Assembly (NCBI RefSeq): GCF_000237925.1
Contig: NW_017386002.1
Location: 310,001 to 374,000 of the forward strand
Direction: 5' to 3'
DNA length: 64,000 nucleotides
From: Schistosoma mansoni
Lineage: Eukaryota > Platyhelminthes > Trematoda > Strigeidida > Schistosomatidae
A program made the position numbers and the translations under genes. The notes beneath the pieces are model-generated. The model was given only the letters and a program-made list of their open reading frames with translations, had not been told where the DNA came from and made no database searches. Shown one piece after another: positions 12,179-23,734 of this stretch. The number at the start of each line of letters is the position of its first letter. Positions within the stretch are counted from its first letter, which is position 1.

Positions 12179-13337
12179 TGAACAAATAATGCTGATAAAA
12201 GCTACATTCGCAACTGCACAGCACTTTCCGAAGTTAACCTGAGCGCCGACTTGGTGTTCTGAAAACTGCAGCACCTAAGAAAAGATACTTCTCCTGGTCC
12301 GGACATGGTTCATTCTGCTATACTGAGGGACGCAGCTTCAATCTTGGCAACACCAATTAGAGTGATTTCATCACGCTCAGCCGAGGCACATAACTGGAAA
12401 TTTGGAAGCTGGCTCACATCACACCAATTTTCAAAGGAGGTCGACGCTGTGAACCCTCAAGCTACCGCCCGTCGTCTCTTCTCTCTATGCCTTCAAAAAT
12501 TATTGAGTCTATGATATGCGACGGTATGCACAGCTAATTACTATCTTTAGACTTCTTTTCATCCCAACAGCACGGTTTCAAGAAGGGTCATTCTCGTTTA
12601 ATCAACCTGCTGACTGAGATGGACAGATGGACAACCATCCTTGATCGCAAGGGGAAGGTTGACATCATTAACCTTGGCTTCTCAAAGGCTTTTGATATGG
12701 TCAACCATATATGTCTCATCAATAAGCTCAGACGATTGGGTACCAAACCACCTCTAATTGACTTGCTCACTTCATATCTAAAAGATCGACATTTTAAGGT
12801 CAGGGTTAAATTCACTTCTCTCAGTCTATGGGATTTACTGTACTGTACTGGGACCTCTTCTTTTCTTGATTAATATAAACCATCTTCCACGACAGGCATC
12901 GTTCACTTATCACTTCGTTCTGATGATGTGAAACTTTGGAGATAGGTACGCACCCAAGAGGATATACTGTCACTTCAAGAGGATCTAACTCGAATTCAAT
13001 GTTGGGCAGATGAACATTGGAGCGCGTTTTTAGCCAGTTTAAAATAATCTTGAAATAATCAAATAATCTTCGGCATTTTTATTCGTCCACACTTAGAGTA
13101 CGGAAATATAGTATTTCCTCCCTCTCTCCAAAAGGATAAGGACATTCTGGAGCGTATCCAATGGCAAGCCATGAAATCAGTCCGGGGACTCAAATTCAAG
13201 CCCCATGAGGAGCGCTTGCGATCACTAAATCTTTACCCATTAGAGTAAAGGAGTTTACAGTATCCTTAACACTCCTGGTCATCCCTTTAAACTCCCACTC
13301 AGGTTTAGTTCCAACACAAATCTAAGGGGTAACATCC

Positions 13338-16044
13338 TTAAGGAATCTCGCGAGGCGTTTTTCCGTGGACGAAATATCATTGTGCAAGGTGTACCGCGAA
13401 AATATGGACCCAACTCAAGCAAACTCTGATATTCGGGAATGGAAATTCATCAAGCATTACTTAAAACTTAAGAACATATTGACCCAACAGGTAATGCAAC
13501 TAGCCAAGAGAGACGGAGACTCTAGGCCCCGGCTATTGAAGATAACCTTCCCCTCCTTTCACATGGCGGCTGCAACTCTGGAAGCATTTCGTGCCAATAG
13601 ACGTCGGTTGCCAACTGGCATCCATATGCATCCGGATAGGCCCCACGACAGCAGAATCAAGCACAAACGAAAGCTGGGGCTAACAATTCCACTCGTGGAC
13701 TGTCTTGATCATAAAAAAACGTTTAAAGGACAGGGACTACCAACTCGGTAAACATCGTATAGGTAGGCTACCTGTTCACTCACGCACGGCTCATATAGAC
13801 AAACAGGAAGAAGCTCACGCGTTCCAAATTGAAAACATAAACTGCCTATACACGAACGCCGCGAGCTTGCCAAACAAAATGGATGAGCTACGTGAACTTA
13901 GCAACGCTAATGATGCCCATCTGATAGGAATATCCGAAACTTGGATAACGTCTCAGTTTACGGACCAGGAGCTCGCAATAACTGGGATGTCTTTATTTCA
14001 CAACGACAGAAAAACAGGAATCAAGAACCGCACTCGTCGTTTGCTAAGCCGCAAAAGGCACTGTTGGGCCGAATATAAACGAACCGACAATAACGAAGCA
14101 TACAGGCAATATTAACGCATAAGGAACATATGTTCAAAGGCAATAAGAGAAGACAGGCTTCAGTTCCAGACCAAGCTTATAAATTCGTCTCCAATCCGAA
14201 AAGCTTATTCAGTTACGCAGCTTCTCTTTGACAAGGCAAAACTGGAGTTTCCCAATTGCTTGGTCCCAATGGCCCGACCAATAACGACGGTGATGCCGCC
14301 AACCTTTTGGCTAAACAATACTCCCAGACATTCCAGCTGACCCACATCAACTATACTGACGAAAGCTTCACCTGCACCTGTACAGGACTTTCCGAAGTGG
14401 ATCTGAGTGCTGACCTGGTGCTCCGTAAACTGCGGCACCTGAGAAAAGACACTTCTCCTGGTCCGGATATGGTTCATTCCTCTGTATTGAGGGAAGCAGC
14501 TTCAATCCTGGCGACACTACTTAGCGTGATGTTTGCACACTCGCTAAGCAGAGGCAAACTACCGAAAATTTGGAAGCTGGCCCACATCACACCAATTTTC
14601 AAAGGAGGTCGACGCTGTGAACCCTCAAGCTACCGACCAGTGGCCCTTCTCTCCATACCTTCTAAAATTATGGAATTCCTAGTATACGACGGTATACTAG
14701 AATACTTATCATCCTCAAAGTTCTTCTCACCTCAACAGCATGGTTTCAGAAAAGGTCATTCTTGTATGACCAACCTGCAGACTGCGGTGGATAGATGGAC
14801 AACCATCCTTGATCGCAAGGGGAAGGTTGACGTCATCTACCTGGACTTCTCAAAAGCTTTTGATAGGGTCAACCACGTATGTCTTATCAAGAAGCTTAGA
14901 CGACTGGGTATAAAACCCCCTTTGATTGACTGGCTGACTTCATATCTAGAAAACCGACATTTTAAGGCCAGGGTGAACTTCACTCTCTCTCAGGCTATGG
15001 AATGTCATAGTGGGGTCCCCCAGGACTCAATACTAGAACCTCTTCTCTTCTTGATTTACATTAACGATCTTCCTTAACAAGTTTCATCTGACTTATTGCT
15101 TTTTGCTGATGATATGAAACTTTGGAGAGAGATATGTAATCATAATGATATACTAGTTCTTCAGGAGGATCTGACCCGACTTCAAAGTTGGGCAGACTAC
15201 AACGGACTTACCTTCAACACTTCAAAGTGCAAAGTAGTCCATCTGAGACATGTTGCAGACTATAGTTATAACTTAGGTAACTCAACTCTAGAAGTTTCCC
15301 AAGTTGAAAAAGATTTAGGAGTGTTGGTACCCTATGACCTGAAATCGTATGCGAACTGTGACAAAAACGCCTCTCAAGCAAACCTTGCACTGGTAACATT
15401 GAAGCGCATTTTTGGCCAGTTTGACGGTAGAACCTTCCATATAATCTTCAACAGTTTTATTCGTCCCCATTTAGAGTACGGAACCATAGTATTTCCTCCT
15501 TCCCTTCAAAAGGATAAGGACACTCTGGAACGTATACAACGTCGAGCCACGAAATCAGTTCGGGGACTCGAATTCAAACCTTATGAAGAGCGCCTCAAAT
15601 CACTTAACCTTTACCCGTTAGAGTACAGGCGTCTTAGAGGTGACCTTCTTATGACTTACAGTATCCTTAATACTTTCGGTCACCCCCTTAAACATCTTAA
15701 GTTTATTCATAACACTAACCTAAGAAGTAACACCCAGGAATTGGAGACCCTATATAGCAGAACAGACTGCAGACACAACTTCTACTCCGTTAGGGTTGTC
15801 AAGTGCTGGAATTCGCTGCCGACTGAGCTAGTCCAAGCGACCTCCCAGGAGTCTTTTAAGAGGAAACTTGACTTATTCTTAAGGACTAAGGATAACATAT
15901 TATTATGATTTACCAAATTCTTTTTTCCTCTATTATCGTTCATATACCTAGGTTTTTGCCTGGAGGTATTGGTGATCCACTGCTACTAGACACGGAAGCC
16001 CGTTAAGTGAAAGCTTCTTCTATTCCGTCCTCAACTATTTGAAC
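13338..16044 (+). mobile_element. Younger CR1 LINE copy nested in an older one
   Basis: Starts inside ORF1 (EAFFRGRNIIVQGVP), continues with FPSFHMAAATLEAFRANRRR, then the endonuclease start YTNAASLPNKMDELRELSN and GISETWI near 13950. Compared with the old copy, about 700 bases of endonuclease are missing around 14015. The RT follows (14256-15908), then a 3' UTR with TACCTAGGTTTTTGCCTGGAGG and the end CTATTTGAACCATTTGAA at about 16044. Better preserved than its host copy, but truncated at the 5' end and lacking a working endonuclease. Confidence 0.85.
14256..15908 (+). pseudogene. CR1 reverse transcriptase domain, one internal stop
   Basis: Would copy LINE RNA at the nick in the target. Motifs in order: LRHLRKDTSPGPDMVHSSVL, LAHITPIFKGGRR, SSYRPVALLSIPSKIME, QQHGFRKGHS, DVIYLDFSKAFDRVNH, LLFLIYINDLP, then LLFADDMKLW (catalytic FADD), CKVVHLRH, KDLGVLV, and the C-terminal NSFIRPHLEYG and VVKCWNSLPTELVQA. 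A TAA at 15075-15077 lies just before the FADD box; the frame is otherwise open for about 550 codons. No other break seen in this part. Confidence 0.88.
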
Positions 16045-16390
16045 CATTTGAACCCGGAAACTGGAGACACAACGCAGCAGAACGGATTGTAGACATACCT
16101 TTTACTCCCGAAGAGTGGTTAAATGATGGAAATCTCTGCAGACTGAGCCAGTCCAAGCGGCTTCCCATGAGTCGTTTAAGAGAAAACTTGACATATTCTT
16201 AAGGTCTAAAGATAGTATCGTGCTATGATTTACCAACTACTTTCTCCTCTTTGATCTTTATTATACCTAGGTTCCTGCCTGGAGGTGTCGTTGAATCCGT
16301 ACTACTAGATACGGGGGCCCGTTAAACGAAAGCTCCTTCTCTTCCGTCCACAACCATTTGAACCATTTGAGCCATTCCTAGTCAGTCATT

Positions 16391-16759
16391 TTGATAACCC
16401 ACCTCTATTATTTCGTATTTGAATAGGGAGAAAAGTGTAGTTCTCTCGAACGAAAGTGCCTAATACATAAATTTAAAAACATTCAGTTTCTGAACAGTTG
16501 GTATTTTATTTTTATACTATTAACTATAATTTATTGAATACTGCCGTCCCACTTCCGTTGTTTTAATGTGCAGTCATCCGTTGCGTCAGACCCGTAATCT
16601 TGGCGTTGTCTTTCTTTGGATCCTAATTCCAAGTTAGATTGTAAGTCTGTTTAAGGTCGTCTAGCGTACTAATTGATATGGATAGACTGGGTGCCCATCC
16701 TGTTTCATGGTTGAAGGCTGTAATCATCCACAGGCAGATGGTAGTTGGTGTCATCGAAA
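16391..16759 (+). promoter_or_regulatory. Upstream region of eIF5
   Basis: About 370 bases between the CR1 3' end and the eIF5 start codon, so promoter and 5' UTR must lie here or within the LINE tail. No clear TATA box. ACAGGCAG at 16732 could serve as a splice acceptor before the start, but nothing shows it is used. Confidence 0.35.
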
Positions 16760-18271
16760 ATGGCTATCAACATCAATCGAGAGGTTGAAGATACCTTTTA
16801 CAGGTATAAAATGCCGAAACTTACTGCCAAGGTATGGTTTTAACTTTGTATTGAGACCTGTGTAGGTAGAGGGTAAAGGGAATGGTATTAAAACAGTCAT
16901 CGTAAATGTGTCAGATATCGCCAAAGCATTGTACCGAAAACCCATTTGTATGTTTATTTGACTATCTAAACAGCTTTAGATCTCACTAAGTTCTTTGGGT
17001 GCGAGCTAGGAGCTCAAATCCATGTAGACGAGAAGAATGAACGCTACATCGTTAATGGTGCTCATCAAGCAGATAAATTGCAGGAACTATTAGATGGCTT
17101 CATTAAGAAGTTTGTGTTGTGCCAAAGCTGCGGGAATCCGGAGACTACCATGGTTAGTTCTGTTAAAAAGCTATTCTATTTTTAATAGCACGTCAACAAA
17201 CGAGGAGGTACAGTTGCTACAACATGTAAAGCATGTGGAAGTCAGGGACAACTGGACGTTACTCACAGGCTGACCCAGTATATTGTCAAAAACCCTCCAG
17301 AACCAGAAGCTACTCCGGCGAAATCGAAGCAAAAGAAAGGAAAGAAAACGAAAGGTGATAATGAAGGTAAGTGAAATAACAGACCGTTACTGTCAGATGA
17401 CGATAATGATGCAAACCCTAATGGAGACGAAAATAGTCGCAACAGTCCTGTTAATGCTGATGAAGATGATGAGGATGACGACTGGTTAGAAGACACTACT
17501 GAGGAGGCGCGACGCCAGAGGATCAACACTTTATCGGCTATGGCAAAGTCTCTTGCTCTGTGCGACGACGTAGAGCGCTCTGAAACCGAAAGAGCGGATA
17601 TTTTTTACAAACACTTGTCACAGATGCATAAATGTGATAAAGTCTTGGCAAATCGTAAGGAAGTGAAACTGGAAGCGGACCGCCTAAGTCTTGGCCCACG
17701 TGCTGTGTTGGTTATCGCAGAGGTGTTGTTTAATAATCCCTCTACTATACTGACTGATATAAAGAAATACTCCCCATTATTACTCTTGTTTACTCGATCG
17801 GGTGAAGATCAGAAACGAGCCCAAATATATACATGGGGTGCCATGGCGAAGCTTATTGAGAGACATTCAGATCAAAATCTAGTAGATAAGGCATGTCATC
17901 TTCTTAAAACGTTGTACGACTGCGACGTTATTGAAGAAGACGTTATTTTGGGTTGGTACGACAAAGGAGTAAGTGCTTTATTGAAGTTATATTAAATTAT
18001 AGCCTTCAAAAAAATTCGTATCTCGCGAGCTGAGTGCGAAAATACTGGCTCGTTGCTCTCCTATGGTGACATGGTTGCGACAAGCTGAAGAGGAAGAGTC
18101 AGAAAGTTCTGAGGAGGAGTCTGAAACGAATGGCCATACAGTATGTCCTTTTTAAATTAACTGATTTGCTCTTAGATCACTCAACCTATTAATGGGTCAA
18201 ACAACGCCAGTGTTCCTGCTACTAATGTAACGGATGATGAAGATGACGATGTGGACATAGATGCTATATAA
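16760..18271 (+). CDS. EIF5: Eukaryotic translation initiation factor 5 (eIF5), complete, 7 exons
   Basis: GTPase-activating protein for eIF2 in the 43S/48S complex; cytoplasmic. Exons: 16760-16831, 16866-16947, 16974-17152, 17189-17366, 17397-17968, 18003-18140, 18176-18271. Introns are 34, 26, 36, 30, 34 and 35 bases, all GT..AG. The spliced frame is 438 aa, close to the human length of about 431. Residues 1-24 carry the family start FYRYKMPKL; the next block is [20 protein letters not shown] and RYIVNGAH follow. The zinc-binding domain has Cys101, Cys104, Cys124 and Cys127. A Lys-rich linker and an Asp/Glu-rich tract precede the C-terminal W2/MIF4G-like domain, which ends with WLRQAEEEE around residue 385. 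The last residues are DDDVDIDAI, nearly identical to the animal C-terminus. The start is the first Met, and the family begins there. A CR1 LINE ends only about 370 bases upstream. Confidence 0.97.
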
Positions 18272-19095
18272 AACGTTCCACCAAAACGTGTTAAACTATT
18301 GAGCTACCAAGCTTTAACTTGTCTCCGATTCCTCATTTATATGTTGTCATTTTCTAACAAATATATTCCTGCCTGGTAACTTAACAAACGAGTTCTTCTG
18401 TCCATGTTATGCTCGAGTGTCCAGAGTGGCTCATTAACTGAGGTGTCATCGCTCACTGTGTGGGTTGCGGAGTCAAGTTCCTTGGATCGAGAGGTGTGTA
18501 CATGTAATTGTTATGTATATTGTAAGCTTAGCTGTGTACGGTACTTGTTTCATTGTCCGATCACGCTGCAAGGTTTTCGAGTCGTAGAAATACCTTCCTC
18601 ACTAGATAGGGGTGCGCTTAATGCGTTAGCTGCAAAGTATTAGGACGAGTTGGTCAACAGCTCATCGAAGGTGGTTATGTTTGGCAGTTACCGTCAAGAC
18701 TTGTTTGTACGCCGCCGGGACACCGTTGGCTTCCTACGTATGTGTTTTATTTATTTTATAAAATAAATATGCGTGTGATTTTGAGCCGATTCACGCATTG
18801 GGTTAAGCCCACTCTTTTATTCCTTTCGGGTTACCAAGTAGTATTACTTCGTCAACAGCGTGTTTTTGCTGCCGTTTCTCGTGTTCTCAGTCTTGGTGTA
18901 TTAACGAGCCAACGCTCTACCCAAATGGAAATGATATACTTGTAATGTCCCAAAGAGCAGGGAAATCGAGTCTTTTGACATCCCGTGACCGTGCCATGTC
19001 ATCCCTGTCAAGATAACTTATGTGAGACGTGCTTATGTATTTATATGTGAAGAGATGAAGTTGAATTTGTGTGTGTGAAAATAGTGTGAATTCGG
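18272..19095. other. eIF5 3' flank, no further gene recognised
   Basis: An 80-codon open frame at 18404-18643 (plus) resembles nothing known. The stretch holds the eIF5 3' UTR and ordinary spacer. Confidence 0.4.
18762..18767 (+). terminator. Possible poly(A) signal AATAAA for eIF5
   Basis: AATAAA about 490 bases after the stop, within a small TTTATTTTATAAAATAAA palindrome. Other AT-rich hexamers lie nearer (18355-18365), so use is uncertain. Confidence 0.25.
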
Positions 19096-19170
19096 TGTTC
19101 ATCTTTTGCTAATAAGGTATGGCAACTTGGACCTATGCAAATATGTGCGTGGTTCTACGTTGTAGCTGAG
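19096..19170 (+). repeat. LINE-C 3' end fragment
   Basis: GTATGGCAACTTGGACC, then CTACGTTGTAGCTGAG: the terminal part of the LINE-C 3' UTR, alone. Confidence 0.55.
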
Positions 19171-19934
19171 TGTGATATGTGAATCATGCATGGTATCTCG
19201 GATGGGTTGTCCAAGTCATATGACCTTTTCTACTGAAGATAGTGGGACTGCGATATTTTGGAGGGTTCAGTCACTCCCTTTCCTTTGGATTCGGACAAGT
19301 CTTCCATTATCTCGATGTTTTTCTAATATCGACTTTGTGATTATTTGAGATGCCATGCACTGCTATTCTCGATCTAGTTTATAGTCTTACAAGTTCTACT
19401 CTTTGGGGTGTTACAGATATGACAATCTACACAATGTTTGCTTTGTTCGGAATTATAATTGTAATTATTAATCTTCAAAGTGCTAAGTGGTTCCTAAGGC
19501 CTACAATTGCTTAACATTACATGCGTAGTGCGAATTGTGGTAATCAATGGTAATGTTTTTCCTTATTGCTATTTGAGTGCGTGGATACACGACTTCCAAT
19601 CAATGGTTAGTATTTAATGCTAACACACTTCATCTTACCTGGGTCTTGAGTTTCGGTGTTCTTTGATCTGTACACATTCGTTTTCGCACAATACTCAATG
19701 TTCATCGTTTCTCACCATAATTGCTAAAAGAATTATTTTAACTCTATAATCATTCATCTTGTTAATCTCATATCGTTGTGCCGACATTGCAAAAGAACCT
19801 GAACTAATGTATACTTGTCTCTATCTCGAAATTGAGAATGATTGACTTATACTGCGCACATACTCGTTGTGATTCAAAATGTTATTAGTCATTGTATTTA
19901 TCCAGCCTAAATATGAGCTCTGAAAACTTAATAG
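19171..19934. other. No gene or known repeat recognised
   Basis: AT-rich, short open frames only. Confidence 0.4.
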
Positions 19935-21400
19935 GGAAGATAAGGCGTCGAATTTACGACTCGGAAAGAATATATAAATTAGTGAATAAAACGAGAAAGG
20001 TTTTGAGGAATTTAGAATCTCAGCATTTGGGGGAAGAATTTATTTAAACACATAAATATTGGTACAAGGAAGCACCAGGTAAATATGCGCCTCACAAATC
20101 TCATTCGATTCGTGTGAGGGCTGTGATACTGCCCAGGTGCCCAAACCGAAACAGGTGGTTTCCTTAGGGCGCCACACTCGGAGCCCTTGACCTAAAAATC
20201 TGATCCAAAAGGCAGTGGAGCATCGTGTGGATATGCAGTCCCATGGTAGCCGGTGGCCAACAATTGGTTCATACGCCATTTGTTCCCTCAGGATACTGGA
20301 GCCCATGTGCACCATTGGTTTGGAATCAGGGTTTTCCAACTCCCTTAGGTGGACTTTTCGCTTCCTCCAACCCGGTTACAGCGCCGGATATTCGCTTTTC
20401 GTCCTCTCACTTTTGTGAACAACACCCCCGCCACGAGAAGGCAGTGAGTAGAACTTCTCTGGCAGTGGCTATATATTCGCGTGGCCATATGAGAGCATTT
20501 GGAGAGGGAGAGCAGACTCTCCCCACTCTCGGCCGTACCAGGGCATTTTGGGGCTAGAACAAATTCACCTGTGCCATTCTAAACGGTTCTGAGCCATGTC
20601 ATTCAAAGTCTGACTATTGGTAACGATAATCACGTGGACCACATCCAGGAAATACTTACCTAGTGACAAGGCTAAGTTCAGTTGTCAGTGACTTAATGTA
20701 CTGATGTCATGGTTTGGTCGTCCCTAGCTTTCTTGTAGCTTGCTGCTGCACCAGAAAACATCGCCTGTTGAAGTATGTGGTGGTTGGGCATACGTTACAC
20801 ACGTCCCAACCACCTCAGTTGGTGAAGATTTACTACCTCTAATCGATTTCCCATCCTTACCTGGTACTCTTCCTAACCCAGAAATCGCTTACTCCGTGGT
20901 TGCAAAGTATACTGACAATGCTCCGTAGACATCTATTATCGAATGCTAGTAACCTACAAATATCCTCTACTTTTAATGGTCATGTTTTTAAAAAGGAGCA
21001 AACTGCTTGTCTGTAAACTTGCCCTCTGGTTAAAAAACAGATATCTCTCCTACTTCACAAATGACGCAAGTTGACAATAGCCAATCGAGTCTTGTGAATC
21101 CGTGCCGAAATTTCGTTAGACACCAGACCATCAGTACTGGTGAGACTTGTAAATGAAACGGTCGATACATCCAACTACACTACCTATTTCTGATTCAGGT
21201 GATGACTCAAGCCGATCCTGAAGTAACATTTTACGTTTAGAGGGAGAGAACTGCATCCCAAACATGTTTGGATTGTTACTTAAGGTGGTCAGAAGACCCT
21301 ATATTTTGTTAGCGTCTTCCGCAAACGGAACTGTATCATATCCGTATTCCAAGTCAACAGATGAATCTCCTGGTCTGGACGTGCAGAATTTGTTGTTATC
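19935..21400 (-). mobile_element. LINE-C, RT and 3' UTR, carrying a D520 insertion
   Basis: Down the minus strand from 21400: LEYGYDTVPFAEDANKI (YADD box degraded), LLTTLSNNPNMFGMQFSPSK, then PLKVEDICRLLAFDNRCLRS and the same C-terminus and 3' UTR as the copy at 191-948. A D520 retroposon interrupts the 3' UTR at 20038-20557. The uninterrupted inverted copy at 1-900 serves as the empty site. Coding part broken by stops. Confidence 0.82.
20038..20557 (-). mobile_element. D520 retroposon, near full length, inside LINE-C 3' UTR
   Basis: Plus strand runs from TTTATTTAAACACATAAATA to GCATTTTGGGGCTAG. Absent at the matching place of the inverted LINE-C copy (about 700-715), which fixes the ends to within a few bases. 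No clean target duplication is left. Confidence 0.82.
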
Positions 21401-22309
21401 AATTTATTTTATGTTACCTACAACAAGATGATGAGGCGAAACCAAAAAAAGCCTTACGCTTACCATTAAGTTGTGATAACCTCTAAAAGTAATTATTTAC
21501 GAATAAGATTTTCAGGATAGACTGACTTTGTGCTTGTAGATTAATTATACAGCTTACTTCTATGTGGATTAAGATCTGTCGATGTCCAAGACGAGAGTGA
21601 AAGCTTCTCAATTAAATCACACAACTCTGAGAACACAACAAAAAAAACGTTCATTATAGTTTCAGATTTATTCTTCCTATACTATATCCTTATATGCGAT
21701 CTTTCTTTTATATATTACCACCACTAAATTAACTACTTCTATGAATTCGGTGTTTATCTTGTTGTGCTAACGAGGTATGGTAACTTGGACCGATGCATAT
21801 ATATGTCTGGTCCGACGTTGTAGCTGACTGACTGATTATCGCTTTCACTTCACATACTCTTTAAGTTAATTTTTGTCGCTCTTTGCGCTTCTACTTTTAA
21901 TTGCTTCTGGTACAATTTCACATAATCGTTTAAATACTTTCATTCTGATTTAATGAAACAAAAGGAAACAATTGGTTTAGTTATTAAACTTTGTTCATAT
22001 TATAATACATTGTTAAGTCGTGATTTACAATTACCTTATAAAATCGATTATAACTTATAATGATGAACACTATATGCCTAGGTATTATGACATTCATGAT
22101 TTTGTTACCGTGACTATTGTAGCGGATTAAATAAATCAAGTCCAAAATAATGATAGGGTTATTGCAAAAAAAATGGTTACAGATGATTGATAACATACGG
22201 AAATATAAATAATATACAAATAAAAATATGAGATGTTACTTAAGTTGTCAGAAGGAGATATGTTCGAGTCTATTTTTCAGTCTCATAGTCCATAATTATA
22301 AGTATTCAA
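21401..22309. other. AT-rich spacer with one LINE-C end
   Basis: A LINE-C 3' end lies at about 21770-21835, plus strand (GTATGGTAACTTGGACCG to TAGCTGACTGACTGA). No gene recognised elsewhere. Confidence 0.45.
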
Positions 22310-22322
22310 TGATTCCAAATAT

Positions 22323-22682
22323 TTTCATTGTTGAAATCATGAGTTAATTGAAGCTAAACCACCATGGAAAACCTGGAAGCACTGTAAATCACTGAAGACA
22401 ATGGCGAACGGTTGCTCAGTTTCTTGGGTTGGTTGAAGTTAGACATTAACACCGTTGGATGCCGGCCGACTCAGTGGTCTATCGGTTAAGTGCTCTGGCG
22501 CGAGACTGGTAGGTCCTGGGTTTGAATCTCGCGAGTGTGGGATCGTGGATGCGCACTGCTGAGGAGTTCCATAATAAGACGAAACGGCCGTCCAGTGCTT
22601 CCAGCTTTTCCATGATGGTCTAGCTTCAATTGACTCATGATTTCAACTATGAAAATACTAAAATTCTCCACAAAACCCCCTG
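22323..22682 (+). mobile_element. Hammerhead retroposon B, inverted composite with 13-base direct repeats
   Basis: Bases 22323-22384 are the 3' end of the family in minus orientation; 22385-22682 is the body in plus orientation with A box-like GACTCAGTGGT, B box-like GGGTTTGAATC, a hammerhead, and the 3' end CTCCACAAAACCCCC. Flanked by TGATTCCAAATAT at 22310-22322 and 22683-22695, so it probably entered as one piece. Confidence 0.82.
22551..22605 (+). ncRNA. Hammerhead ribozyme motif (family B), helix II weakened
   Basis: CTGAGGA core, GAAAC and GTC cleavage triplet present, with GCACTG/CAGTGC for helix I. Helix II is GTTC against AGAC, so fewer pairs than in the 32165 copy. Confidence 0.65.
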
Positions 22683-22993
22683 TGATTCCAAATATGACTG
22701 ATATAATTCAAGATGTGTACCCAGACTAATCATGTAATAAGAATATCAGTGTGATCTGTAAAGATAGAAAGACAGCTGATAAATGAGAACGAGTAGCATA
22801 TGTATGCAACAGTGCATTTATGAGTAATAATCAATAAATCATGCTATAAGAGTACAACACAAGAACGGGAAATCAATGTTAATATTTTTTTAAACAACAA
22901 TCTTATATCAGAGGGGGGGGGAGTTTGTCGAGATTTTAGTAGTTTTATAATTCAAATCATTAGTCATTTGAAGCTAGACCACCATGGAAAACC

Positions 22994-23050
22994 TGGAGGC
23001 ACCGGACGGCCGTTTCGTCCTATTGTGGAACTCCTCAGCCATACGCATCC
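22994..23050 (-). ncRNA. Hammerhead ribozyme motif (family B)
   Basis: On the minus strand: CTGAGGA, helix II GTTC/GGAC with one G-U pair, GAAAC, GTC. Helix I GTATGG against CGGTGC has one mismatch. Confidence 0.65.
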
Positions 23051-23340
23051 ACAGTTTCGCCTCAGGAGATTCGAAACCAGGACCTATCAGTCCCGCGCGC
23101 GAGCGCTTAACCACTAGACCACTAAGCCGGCATCCAACGGTCTTAATGTCTACCTTTAACCAGTCCACGAAATTGAGCGACACATCCACCATTGTCTTCA
23201 GTGAGTTACTATCTCACAACAGACCTAGTTGAACTCCACTGGTCACTGCTTCTCACTAGAACTCCAGGAAGTATCTCTTGAAACCAGTCACTAGTGAGCA
23301 TATGATAGGTCCTGGGTTCGAATCTGGCGAGATGGGATCG

Positions 23341-23398
23341 TGGATACGTACTGCTGAGGAATCCCACAATAGGACGAAACGGTTGTCCTGTTCTTCCA
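23341..23398 (+). ncRNA. Hammerhead-like motif (family B), altered core
   Basis: CTGAGGAATCC replaces CTGAGGAGTCC and helix I is weak (TACTG against CTGTT). Probably inactive. Confidence 0.5.
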
Positions 23399-23470
23399 AG
23401 TTTTCCATGATGATCTAGCTTCAATTGACTAATGATTTCAACTATTGAAATTACTAAATATAATGTAAAT

Positions 23471-23734
23471 ATATAAACAGCCCTTGATCGATTTTTTTTG
23501 ATCATAAGTTGATATCAAAGATCTCATTTATAATAGTACATATAGATTTATGTAGATTATATATATCTAAAGATTAAAAAAACACCAACTTCAAAGGACA
23601 ATAACTATGAATTAATACGCGATCATTTAAGAACTTTATCTCATTATGCAATCCCCAATAAAAATGTATTTTGCTTAGAACTTTCAAAGAACAACTGAAG
23701 AACCAATGAAATACCGGTTATTATTTTGTGTTGT
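23471..23734. other. AT-rich spacer
   Basis: No gene or repeat recognised. Confidence 0.4.

Larger units (their letters stand above)
10190..16390 (+). mobile_element. Old CR1 LINE copy (SR1/Perere type), split twice by later insertions
   Basis: Two outer parts, 10190-13337 and 16045-16390, belong to one element. The left part begins in ORF1 (TGIHMHPDR-like), has the endonuclease start YMNATSLPNKMDELREISDD at 10445 and RT pieces from 12230 (SPGPDMVHSAIL, FSKAFDMVNH at 12680). It stops near 13337 in the C-terminal region; the right part resumes at GGAAACTGGAGACACAACGC and runs to the 3' end in CCATTTGAA repeats. A D520 retroposon sits at 11658-12178 and a younger CR1 copy at 13338-16044. Numerous stops and frameshifts. 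Confidence 0.82.
22905..23470. mobile_element. Hammerhead retroposon B, full minus copy joined head-to-head to a partial plus copy
   Basis: 22905-23300 is a near complete copy in minus orientation (about 390 bases; B box-like GATTCGAAACC in plus sense at 23068, A box region near 23130). 23300-23470 is a plus copy starting at the B box (GGTCCTGGGTTCGAATC). Both outer ends are the family 3' end. Confidence 0.75.

Noticed and set aside
17263-17529. Minus-strand frame across eIF5
   Set aside because: Antisense of the acidic and lysine-rich exons; Ser-rich reading is a by-product of codon use.
18404-18643. Exon of a second gene after eIF5
   Set aside because: No recognised family and no convincing splice partners.
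20225-20557. 110-codon open frame on the plus strand
   Set aside because: It is the antisense of a D520 retroposon and is found degraded in the other copies.
22440-22560. tRNA gene
   Set aside because: A and B boxes are present but the cloverleaf is incomplete and the same boxes recur in all copies of the hammerhead retroposons.
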